From: Bacteroidales bacterium
GTDB taxonomy: Bacteria; Bacteroidota; Bacteroidia; Bacteroidales; GCA-2711565
Direction: 5' to 3'
Assembly (NCBI GenBank): GCA_029931995.1
Contig: JAOZQX010000132.1
Location: 1 to 5,099 of the forward strand
Length of the DNA stretch: 5,099 nucleotides
Shown here: piece after piece, positions 1 to 5,099 of the stretch
How the letters are laid out: each line of letters opens with the position of its first letter
How positions within the stretch are numbered: the stretch's first letter is position 1
The notes under the pieces: model-generated
Seen by the model: only the letters and a program-made list of their open reading frames with translations
What the model was told of the DNA's origin: nothing
Database searches by the model: none
Made by a program: the position numbers and the translations under genes

Positions 1-429
1 TCGGGCATGAAACCCGATACCCTGGATGCTTTGGTTGATGCTGGTTATAAAGGCATTATTATTGTTGGAACTGGCCTCGGTCACGTAAATAAAGAACTTT
101 ACCCGGCCATCGAAAGAGCACAAGCCAAAGGCGTTCATATGTATATGACTTTGCAAACCATTTGGGGATATGTGCATATGTTTGTGTATGATACCGGACG
201 TGATATGATGGCCAAAGGAATTATTCCTGCCGGAAATATGTTGCCCGAAGTTGCCTGGGTTAAGCTAAGCTGGATTTTGGGCCAAACCGAAGATCCTGAA
301 GAAGTAAAACGCATGATGCTGGAGCCGATCAATGATGAGATCACGGAGCGTGAGCCTTATAATGGTTATCTGGTTTATCAAGGTGGTATTCCGGATGTGG
401 AGGATTTTATTAAGAAGGTTCATAAGTAA
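1..429 (+). CDS. gatD: Glu-tRNA(Gln) amidotransferase subunit D-like protein (GatD), C-terminal part
   Basis: Partial gene: the frame is open from base 1, so the N-terminus lies left of the window; 142 residues and a TAA stop are visible. GatD is the asparaginase-fold subunit of the GatDE amidotransferase, which releases ammonia from glutamine (or asparagine) so that GatE can convert Glu-tRNA(Gln) to Gln-tRNA(Gln). The visible part matches the C-terminal lobe of the asparaginase/GatD fold. It has the GTGLGHV loop, a YDTGRDMMAKGIIPAGNMLP segment corresponding to the family's Y-TGR...G-IP--DMLPE block, then VKLSWILGQTEDPEEVKRMM and the EITERE end. The LGQTEDPEEVKRMML stretch favours GatD over ordinary L-asparaginase I/II. 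The catalytic Thr/Thr/Asp/Lys residues and the N-terminal GatD-specific domain would be upstream and cannot be checked. The final 20 or so residues (YNGYLVYQGGIPDVEDFIKK) extend past the archaeal ending as I recall it. GatE is not in view. A cytoplasmic asparaginase is the main alternative. Confidence 0.82.
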   Translation, partial: SGMKPDTLDALVDAGYKGIIIVGTGLGHVNKELYPAIERAQAKGVHMYMTLQTIWGYVHMFVYDTGRDMMAKGIIPAGNMLPEVAWVKLSWILGQTEDPEEVKRMMLEPINDEITEREPYNGYLVYQGGIPDVEDFIKKVHK

Positions 430-442
430 AATACGATATATG

Positions 443-472
443 CTAAACCCACAACTTAAGTTGTGGGTTTAG
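443..472. repeat. Perfect 30-nt palindrome
   Basis: Two 15-nt arms (ctaaacccacaactt and its exact reverse complement) meet with no spacer, centred on CTTAAG at 455-460. It starts 13 bases after the gatD-like stop codon. No T-run follows on either strand, so it is not a canonical intrinsic terminator by itself, although the hairpin just downstream is. The CCCACAACTT..AAGTTGTGGG pattern resembles hairpins recognised by IS200/IS605-type or REP-associated tyrosine transposases; that resemblance is from memory. A dimeric-protein operator or an mRNA 3'-end stabiliser are other options. Confidence 0.8.
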
Positions 473-474
473 AG

Positions 475-508
475 TAAAAGAGGGCTACCATTTGGTAGCC
501 CTCTTTTA
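475..508. terminator. Bidirectional intrinsic terminator between convergent genes
   Basis: A 16-bp perfect stem (arms 475-490 and 493-508, core gagggctacca / tggtagccctc) has a nominal 2-base loop; in practice the top pairs would open. The arms begin with AAAA and end with TTTT, so the transcript on either strand has a GC-rich stem followed by a U-run. It lies between the plus-strand gatD-like gene ending at 429 and the minus-strand transglutaminase-like gene ending at 598, and would stop both. Confidence 0.88.
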
Positions 509-516
509 TTAAGAAG

Positions 517-594
517 GTCATTGAGCGACTCGTGGTGAGTGAAGTCGGATTGTTTGATTATCAGCAGATGTATGACTTCGACTCCGGTCAGTTC
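517..594. repeat. Degenerate REP-like inverted repeat
   Basis: The left part reads gtcattgagcg (517-527), then actcgtggtg, then agtgaagtc (538-546). The right part (574-594) read in reverse is gaactgaccggagtcgaagtc. Both resemble a GTCATTGAGCGGAGTCGAA-type intergenic repeat that I recall as widespread in Bacteroidota genomes. The inner stem gaagtc/gacttc (541-546 / 574-579) continues as gagt/actc (537-540 / 581-584) past one bulged base. The left arm carries about ten extra bases that form a small nested ACTC-GTGGT-GAGT hairpin. No function is assigned. Whether it recurs elsewhere in the genome cannot be seen here. Confidence 0.5.
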
Positions 595-597
595 ATT

Positions 598-1506
598 CTA
601 TAAAGGTTTCCTGAAAAAATAATCTTTATTATTGGTATACTTATCTATAAATACTTTACGAGTAGTATCTGTTCTTCCAATTCTTTCAAGATGGTAACCC
701 TCAGGATACAAATGGATGAAAGTTCTGATTCCCTTTTTTGTTTCATAACCTGGTTCACTGGAATCAGTGCAGTAAAAGCGAAATAAGTTTTTAGACATAT
801 ACCATTTGTAACCAGCATTAGTCAGGTATTTAGTTCCATTATAATTGATATTATCAGCTACTAACAAAGGTTCTTTATTAGCCATTCTTTGACGAATTTC
901 AAGTGGCCCGAGTAAAGTGCTATCCTGATCCATAAAATATGCCTCCCAGGTGGGGTCCATATAAAGCCATTTTTGTAAACTATTCGAATAAACGATAGTA
1001 AGCGAATGATTTTCCTTATAATCATCCGAGTGTGGCGTACAAGTAATTAAGCGGGATTTGAACCCCAATGAGAGATAGGCCTCATTTAACACGGTTCCTA
1101 CCATTCTGCAGTTAACACCTCCATCAACATCAATAATTTTAAAAGCGTTACGCTTTTCTGGCTTAATCGCATTAAATGTAGAGTGTGGAGCTATGTAGTG
1201 CGCCCATCTCATCAATCGAATAATTTGATCGGTTTCCGAACCATTACCTGCAACTGAATCAAGATTGTATTTTATCCGTAATGAATCCAACATATAATGA
1301 GATGGTTCGACATACATAAATTCAGGCATGCTGGTATCTTGTTTACTACTATAAGCCTGGTGTTGATTAAGTAATGTAATGTATTGTTTTTTCGTCTTGA
1401 GATAATAAATTGTTGAAAACAAAAATATACCTACTATGATTGATAGAATTGAGTAAAGAATTATTTTCAAAATTTTTCTTAAGATTTTTTTCACTTTAGT
1501 ATTCAT
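598..1506 (-). CDS. Membrane-anchored transglutaminase-like (papain-fold) protein
   Basis: 302 residues, complete, ATG start and TAG stop. The N-terminus is basic (KVKKILRKILK) followed by a hydrophobic segment at about residues 13-36, read as a signal anchor; by the positive-inside rule the rest would face the periplasm. The transglutaminase-like core spans roughly residues 90-190. It contains a helix with IIRLMRWAHYIAPHS, the nucleophile context GGVNCRMVGTVLNEAYLSLG with Cys133, His167 in ENHSLTIVYS, and Asp184 in LYMDPTWEAYF, which is the expected Cys-His-Asp triad order. Members of this superfamily act as proteases, peptide N-glycanases or crosslinking enzymes, and the substrate here cannot be deduced. 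The region after residue 200 has no motif I recognise. The gene stands alone: it converges on the gatD-like gene and lies about 300 bases downstream of the ClC gene on the same strand. The ATG has no clear Shine-Dalgarno sequence, as is usual in Bacteroidota. Confidence 0.78.
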   Translation of the reverse strand: MNTKVKKILRKILKIILYSILSIIVGIFLFSTIYYLKTKKQYITLLNQHQAYSSKQDTSMPEFMYVEPSHYMLDSLRIKYNLDSVAGNGSETDQIIRLMRWAHYIAPHSTFNAIKPEKRNAFKIIDVDGGVNCRMVGTVLNEAYLSLGFKSRLITCTPHSDDYKENHSLTIVYSNSLQKWLYMDPTWEAYFMDQDSTLLGPLEIRQRMANKEPLLVADNINYNGTKYLTNAGYKWYMSKNLFRFYCTDSSEPGYETKKGIRTFIHLYPEGYHLERIGRTDTTRKVFIDKYTNNKDYFFRKPL

Positions 1507-1802
1507 ACATTAGAATTTTTTTATTACGCAATATAAATTTGAGAAGGGAGTGTGCTGTTTTTTTAAAGCATTAGCACGGCGTGTCTTACGCAAAACCCTA
1601 TTCAAGCTTAACCTTCTATAGCTTTTAAGACGTTAAAAGAATGGCTAAAGTTACTGCTTAAAAAAAGATTCATTTAGGAATGCCGTGTCAATCAATTTCT
1701 GATATACAGCATTACTGATTTGGAGTACTTTGAACAAAATCTTTACATGAGCTAAAAATAAATCAAGAAGGAAATGAAGTGTAAGATTCCGAACATGATT
1801 TT
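1507..1802. other. Intergenic region without recognisable gene
   Basis: About 300 bases between two minus-strand genes. It should hold the 3' end of the ClC transcript and the promoter of the transglutaminase-like gene. All frames are broken by stops, and the short open pieces match no protein I know. The only structure noted is an AT-rich 7-bp hairpin (cttttaa at 1622-1628, ttaaaag at 1633-1639) and T-rich stretches near 1557-1564. There is no strong intrinsic terminator after the ClC stop codon, so some readthrough towards the downstream gene is possible. A decayed gene remnant cannot be excluded. Confidence 0.6.
1528..1535 (-). promoter_or_regulatory. Possible -7 element for the transglutaminase-like gene
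   Basis: On the minus strand this reads TATATTGC, close to the Bacteroidota -7 consensus (TAnnTTTG), about 20 bases before the ATG. No TTTG-like -33 element was found at the right distance, so this is a weak call. Confidence 0.25.
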
Positions 1803-3575
1803 TTAATCATCCGAAAAGTACTTCAGTAAACTCCTGTATTTGGAGAATACTTTAGCGCGGGAAATAAAGCCGAGGTAAAACCCATCCTTAATTACGGCAA
1901 TATTAAACTTACCCGAATCCTGAAATTTCTTGGCAACAACTTCCATGGATTCATCGGGATCAATAATAACCTCTGGTGTCATCATCAAGCTGTGAATGTG
2001 GGTTTTATACAGCTCGGGCTTAAACATAATCTGGCGGATATCATCCAAACGAATGAGACCAAGGAATTTATTTTCGTTATCAATAACCGGGAAAATGTTT
2101 CGTTGCGATTCGGAAATAATCTTGATCAGATCGCCTAAAGTTTCGTCCGGGCCGATGCTTCTAAAATTTCGTTCAATCAACTTAGTTACTTTCATCATTG
2201 ATAGTACAGCCCGATCCTTATGATGGGTGAAAAGCTCCCCACGTTTAGCCAATTGATAAGTATAAACAGAATTCGGAATAAATATTTTAACCGTCGCATA
2301 CGAGATGGTTGCAGTAATCATCAGTGGTACAAATAATTCGTAACCGCCCGTAATTTCCGCAATAAGGAATATGGCGGTAAGCGGTCCATGGAGTACCCCG
2401 GCAATGAGTCCGCCCATCCCCACCAAGGCAAAATTACTATCCATCAGCTGTCCAAGCTCAAAATAATTTACCAGCTTGGCATAAAACAATCCTGTAAAGG
2501 CACCCATAAAAAGGGTAGGGGCGAAAATTCCGCCAATACCTCCGGCGCCAAAAGTAACGGCCGTTGCAATGGCTTTCATTAAAATAATGAGGATAAATAA
2601 AATAAAGATTACCCACATATTATCTCTAAAGGAATAAAAAATACTGTTGTTATAGAGCGAACTGATATCACCTTTTAGTGCTGAGTTAACGGCCTCATAC
2701 CCCTCACCATAAAGAGCAGGAAAAAAGAAAATTAATATACCCAAGGCTAAACCCCCAATTAACAGACGTTTTTGCCAGGACGTGATTTTTGAAAAAATGG
2801 ATTCAATGAATATATACATCTTAGTAAAGTAAGCTGATACAAGACCAGCCAAAATTCCAAGAATAATGTAAAAATGAATATCTTTTAATTGAAAGGATTC
2901 GGTAACTTCAAAAGGGTAAAGGGCTCCTTGTCCTAAAAAAACATAAGAAGTTAGCACGGCTGTTGAGGAGGCAATTAATAAAAGCACAGCCGAAGCCATG
3001 GTTAGATCAATCATGATTACTTCGGTAGCAAAAACGATGGCTGCAATGGGCGATTTAAAAATAGCGGCCATGGCACCGGCACATGCTACACCTAATAAGA
3101 GCATAATTTGCTTGTAGTTAAGGTGGAACAAACGCCCAAGATTTGAGCCAATGGCTGCACCTGTAGCAACAGTGGGACCCTCCAGTCCAACTGAACCTCC
3201 AAAGCCTACTGTGAATGTACTGGTGATAATAGATGAAAATATATTGTGTTGTTTTATTTTCCCATTGGTTTTTGAAATTGCAAAAAGTACACTTGGAATA
3301 CCGTGACCCACATGCTGACGAATGAGGAGTTTAATGAATAAAAGGGCAATGAGTATCCCGATCATGGGATAGGTCAGGTATAAATAATTACTATAATCTT
3401 GAGTAAAATTTCCAGTAAGCAAGCTTTGGATAACGTGTACGGATATTTTGATGATAACGGCAGCCAATCCGGTCAAAATGCCTACAACGGCACTAACAAT
3501 CATTAAAAATTGTCTGTCGTTAACATGACGAAGTCGCCATATAAGAAAGCGTTTCAGTACTTTATATTTTTTCAT
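1803..3575 (-). CDS. ClC-family chloride channel or Cl-/H+ antiporter with tandem CBS domains
   Basis: 590 residues, complete, ATG start and TAA stop. The inner-membrane ClC core occupies about residues 20-445, with hydrophobic helices throughout. The anion-pathway signatures appear in order: GHGIPS (90-95, GSGIP motif), GSVGLEGPTV (127-136, with Glu132 as the external gating glutamate), GGIFAP (348-353, GxFxP motif) and Tyr438 in NSVYTYQLAKRG, matching E. coli Tyr445. Two CBS domains follow at about 461-516 and 529-580; in this family such domains regulate gating and may bind nucleotides. Two key positions differ from E. coli ClcA. The central serine (Ser107) is His91, and the internal proton glutamate (Glu203) is Val186, in the run FKSPIAAIVFATEV. 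A Val there is typical of animal ClC channels, but some antiporters also lack this Glu, so channel versus exchanger cannot be settled. The gene is divergent from xth with its own promoter. Probable roles are anion homeostasis or acid or osmotic stress. Confidence 0.93.
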   Translation of the reverse strand: MKKYKVLKRFLIWRLRHVNDRQFLMIVSAVVGILTGLAAVIIKISVHVIQSLLTGNFTQDYSNYLYLTYPMIGILIALLFIKLLIRQHVGHGIPSVLFAISKTNGKIKQHNIFSSIITSTFTVGFGGSVGLEGPTVATGAAIGSNLGRLFHLNYKQIMLLLGVACAGAMAAIFKSPIAAIVFATEVIMIDLTMASAVLLLIASSTAVLTSYVFLGQGALYPFEVTESFQLKDIHFYIILGILAGLVSAYFTKMYIFIESIFSKITSWQKRLLIGGLALGILIFFFPALYGEGYEAVNSALKGDISSLYNNSIFYSFRDNMWVIFILFILIILMKAIATAVTFGAGGIGGIFAPTLFMGAFTGLFYAKLVNYFELGQLMDSNFALVGMGGLIAGVLHGPLTAIFLIAEITGGYELFVPLMITATISYATVKIFIPNSVYTYQLAKRGELFTHHKDRAVLSMMKVTKLIERNFRSIGPDETLGDLIKIISESQRNIFPVIDNENKFLGLIRLDDIRQIMFKPELYKTHIHSLMMTPEVIIDPDESMEVVAKKFQDSGKFNIAVIKDGFYLGFISRAKVFSKYRSLLKYFSDD

Positions 3576-3596
3576 TATGCTTATTCAGAACCGCTT

Positions 3597-3625
3597 GCAA
3601 AATAAGAGAAAAATATGCTTTCAAA
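3597..3625 (-). promoter_or_regulatory. Promoter for the ClC gene (Bacteroidota -33/-7 type)
   Basis: On the minus strand TTTG (3625-3622) is followed after 17 bases by TATTTTGC (3604-3597), a near match to the Bacteroidota TTTG / TAnnTTTG promoter with acceptable spacing. The -7 element ends about 21 bases before the ClC ATG. It is one base short of the perfect -7 consensus. Confidence 0.5.
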
Positions 3626-3649
3626 CAATTAAATCACCTACATTCTTTT

Positions 3650-3657
3650 TATCTTCG
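3650..3657 (+). promoter_or_regulatory. Possible -7 element for xth
   Basis: TATCTTCG matches TAnnTTTG with one mismatch and would start transcription near 3664, leaving a leader of about 30 bases before the xth ATG at 3693. No clear TTG-type -33 element stands 17-23 bases upstream. An AGGA at 3688-3691 is too close to the ATG to act as a normal ribosome binding site. Confidence 0.35.
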
Positions 3658-3692
3658 CTAAGATAAATAATTGATTAGATAAAATTTAGGAT

Positions 3693-4460
3693 ATGAGAAG
3701 AATAGTTTCTTACAACGTGAATGGAATTAGGGCAGCTATGAAAAAAGGTTTCATGGAGTGGGTGAATGCTGTAGATGCGGATGTAATTTGTATTCAGGAA
3801 ACCAAAGCGCAAGGTGATCAAATCCCGATTATGGATTTTGAATTTGCAGGCTATAAAACATATACTTTTTCGGCGGTTAAGAAGGGTTACAGTGGTGTTG
3901 CTATTCTCACCAAACAAGAACCCGATCATGTTGAGTATGGAATGGGAATTCAAAAATATGATGATGAGGGGCGTTTTATTCGTGCCGATTATGGCGATTT
4001 TTCGGTGGTAAGTGTTTATCATCCTTCTGGTTCAAGTGGTGATTTGCGCCAAGCTTTTAAAATGCAATGGTTAAATGATTTTCAAAATTATATTGATGAG
4101 CTAAAAAAATCACGACCGAATTTAATTATTGCCGGCGATTATAATATTTGTCATAAACCCATTGATATTCATGATCCCATACGAAATGCAAAAAGCTCAG
4201 GCTTTTTACCCGAAGAACGAGAATGGATAGATCAATTTCAAAAAAGTGGTTTTATAGATTCTTTTCGTGCATTTAATCAGGAGCCTCATCATTACTCATG
4301 GTGGAGTTACCGTGCCAATGCCCGTGCCAATAATAAAGGCTGGCGTATTGACTACATAATGGTGAGTGAGCAAAATAAAGATTTGATGAAGCGGGCTATA
4401 ATTTTACCGGAAGCCAAGCAATCGGATCATTGTCCAATTGTACTAGACATCGACTTTTAG
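3693..4460 (+). CDS. xth: Exodeoxyribonuclease III / AP endonuclease
   Basis: 255 residues, complete, ATG start and TAG stop, the usual length for the family. The enzyme is a Mg-dependent cytoplasmic nuclease of base-excision repair that cuts 5' to abasic sites and removes 3'-blocking groups and 3' nucleotides. The whole chain is one endonuclease/exonuclease/phosphatase fold with the ExoIII motifs in order. These are SYNVNGIRAA (Asn10), CIQETKA (metal-binding Glu36), SGVAILTK, SVYHPSG (Tyr109), AGDYNICH (Asp149 and Asn151), GWRIDYIMVS (Asp220) and the terminal SDHCPIV (Asp245-His246 pair). All catalytic positions expected for the Xth/APE1 group are present. The start is supported by the MRRIVSYNVNG opening, which matches the family's first beta strand. 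The gene is transcribed alone, divergent from ClC and convergent with the HlyD-like gene. Similarity to both ExoA/APE1-type and XthA-type enzymes means the exact substrate preference is not predicted. Confidence 0.95.
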   Translation: MRRIVSYNVNGIRAAMKKGFMEWVNAVDADVICIQETKAQGDQIPIMDFEFAGYKTYTFSAVKKGYSGVAILTKQEPDHVEYGMGIQKYDDEGRFIRADYGDFSVVSVYHPSGSSGDLRQAFKMQWLNDFQNYIDELKKSRPNLIIAGDYNICHKPIDIHDPIRNAKSSGFLPEEREWIDQFQKSGFIDSFRAFNQEPHHYSWWSYRANARANNKGWRIDYIMVSEQNKDLMKRAIILPEAKQSDHCPIVLDIDF

Positions 4461-4500
4461 GACTCTGTGGTGCTCACCGATTTGATCCCTGAGCGGAGTT
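4461..4500. repeat. REP-like fragment in convergent spacer
   Basis: The 48-base spacer between xth and the HlyD-like gene contains cctgagcggagttaaa (4488-4503), close to the TGAGCGGAGTCGAAA-type repeat also seen in degenerate form at 517-594. Imperfect inverted pairing is visible: actc (4462-4465) with gagt (4496-4499), and ctca (4473-4476) with tgag (4490-4493). It also shares gactc-(t)-gtggtg with the left arm of the 517-594 element. It could fold at the 3' ends of both converging transcripts, but has no T-run typical of an intrinsic terminator. Confidence 0.42.
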
Positions 4501-4508
4501 AAAGTACC

Positions 4509-5099
4509 CTATTTCGTTGGAGATTGATTTCTTATTAGTGATTTAATTGGGAGAATTATTCTTTCAAGTAGTCGTCGGTCTTCTGTAATAATCTCTGCAA
4601 CACCTTGCATTTTTTGATGGAAGGTTAAAGTCTTGTTATAATTGGTTGTCATTCCGTTTATAAATTCAACCTCCACTGAATAAAAATTTTCAGACGGTAC
4701 TAATGAAATATTTTTGATTGCACCCTGCAACATGCCATACTCCATATAAGGATAGTTTAAAAGTTTTATATTCACTTTTTGCCCAATTTCTACTTTTCCC
4801 GAACCTCGGATAGGCAAGAGTAATTTTCCAATAATGTTTTGTTTGGTTTCAGGAATTATTGTTAATACTTTTTCTCCTGTTACAATATTTTGGTTTTTAT
4901 TCCAGAATTTTGTGAATGTACACTTGCCATTTATTGGGGTTTTGAGTACATACTGAAGTTCCCAGGTGTTTAGTTGATTTAGTAGATTGTCAAATGATTC
5001 TTGAAAGTTGTTTTCCAACTTAACTTTTTGCTGGTGTTTTTGTAATTGAAGATCAAGAATATTATTTGTCAGTGATGTAATTTGATTGTCGATATTTGC
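4509..5099 (-). CDS. HlyD-family membrane fusion protein (periplasmic adaptor), C-terminal part
   Basis: Partial gene: 196 residues and a TAG stop are visible, and the frame stays open to the right edge, so the N-terminus with its membrane helix is outside. A TTG at 5016-5018 could be read as a start but is internal, because coding sequence continues upstream of it. Visible residues 1 to about 48 are Gln/Asn/Leu-rich and look like the second helix of a coiled-coil hairpin. The lipoyl half-motif follows (LKTPINGKC at 52-60, IVTGEKVLTIIP at 72-83). Next comes the beta-barrel region with IGQKVNIKLLNYPYMEYGMLQG (about 105-126), and the end KMQGVAEIITEDRRLLERI is typical of HlyD-type adaptors. Such proteins link an inner-membrane ABC exporter to an outer-membrane TolC-like channel in type I secretion or bacteriocin export. 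This version resembles those paired with peptidase-containing ABC transporters, which is inference. It is probably the last gene of its operon, as the next gene downstream is convergent. The cargo is unknown. Confidence 0.85.
   Translation of the reverse strand, partial: ANIDNQITSLTNNILDLQLQKHQQKVKLENNFQESFDNLLNQLNTWELQYVLKTPINGKCTFTKFWNKNQNIVTGEKVLTIIPETKQNIIGKLLLPIRGSGKVEIGQKVNIKLLNYPYMEYGMLQGAIKNISLVPSENFYSVEVEFINGMTTNYNKTLTFHQKMQGVAEIITEDRRLLERIILPIKSLIRNQSPTK

Larger units (their letters stand above)
405..518 (+). repeat. 15-bp direct repeat flanking the hairpin pair
   Basis: The sequence ttttattaagaaggt occurs exactly at 405-419, inside the last codons of the gatD-like gene, and again at 504-518, 99 bases on. 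With a one-base gap the match continues for about four more bases (tcat / cat). The second copy overlaps the T-run of the terminator. The two copies bracket the palindrome and the terminator, as a local duplication or an old insertion with a target duplication would leave. The match is seen directly; the mechanism is inference. Confidence 0.7.

Noticed and set aside
135..344. Minus-strand open frame of 69 codons
   Set aside because: Antisense to the GatD-like coding sequence, which has clear family motifs.
1574..1687. cacggc (1575-1580 region) and gccgtg (1682-1687 region) as terminal inverted repeats of a small mobile element
   Set aside because: Only six bases match, the flanks do not, and there is no target duplication or coding content between them.
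1996..2582. Plus-strand open frames of 64-75 codons (1996-2223 and 2388-2582)
   Set aside because: They lie antisense inside the well-supported ClC gene and their translations show no known motifs.
3675..4022. Minus-strand open frame of 115 codons, and a plus-strand one at 3814-4011
   Set aside because: Both overlap xth, whose motifs are fully conserved in its own frame; their translations look random.
5016..5018. TTG as start codon of the HlyD-like gene
   Set aside because: The same frame remains open with coiled-coil-like sequence to the window edge, and the protein would lack its coiled coil and membrane anchor.
1..5099. A new multi-gene defence or mobile system
   Set aside because: The genes are unrelated, mostly housekeeping or envelope functions, transcribed as separate units with terminators or divergent promoters between them; no toxin-antitoxin, nuclease-effector, reverse transcriptase or CRISPR-like feature was found.

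Overview
The window looks like chromosomal DNA of a member of the Bacteroidota. The evidence is the AT-rich composition, the lack of Shine-Dalgarno sequences before the start codons, promoter-like TTTG / TA-rich-TTTGC elements of the Bacteroidota type, a ClC protein of the GHGIPS / GLEGPT kind, and intergenic pieces resembling the 'TGAGCGGAGTCGAA' repeats I recall from this phylum. The genus cannot be fixed from the sequence alone. No phage, CRISPR, IS transposase, tRNA or rRNA was seen.

Layout: (1) 1-429, plus strand: the C-terminal 142 residues of a GatD-like glutamyl-tRNA(Gln) amidotransferase / asparaginase-fold subunit, cut by the left edge. (2) 430-597: a structured convergent intergenic region with a perfect 30-nt palindrome, a strong bidirectional terminator hairpin and a degenerate REP-like inverted repeat. 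(3) 598-1506, minus: a membrane-anchored transglutaminase-like (Cys-His-Asp) protein. (4) 1507-1802: about 300 bases without a recognisable gene. (5) 1803-3575, minus: a ClC-family chloride channel or antiporter with two C-terminal CBS domains. (6) 3576-3692: a short divergent promoter region. (7) 3693-4460, plus: a complete exonuclease III / AP endonuclease (Xth). (8) 4461-4508: a short convergent spacer with another REP-like piece. (9) 4509-5099, minus: the C-terminal part of a HlyD-family membrane fusion protein, cut by the right edge and probably the last gene of a type I / bacteriocin-type export operon lying beyond the window.

The genes do not form one pathway. Each complete gene appears to be its own transcription unit: tRNA-dependent amidation (GatD), envelope-associated transglutaminase-like protein, anion transport, DNA base-excision repair and protein or peptide export. 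I did not find a convincing new multi-gene system. The points that most deserve a second look are the archaeal-style GatD in a bacterium, the nonstandard ClC gating residues (Val at the internal proton-glutamate site, His at the central serine site), and the dense repeat and hairpin structure at 405-594.
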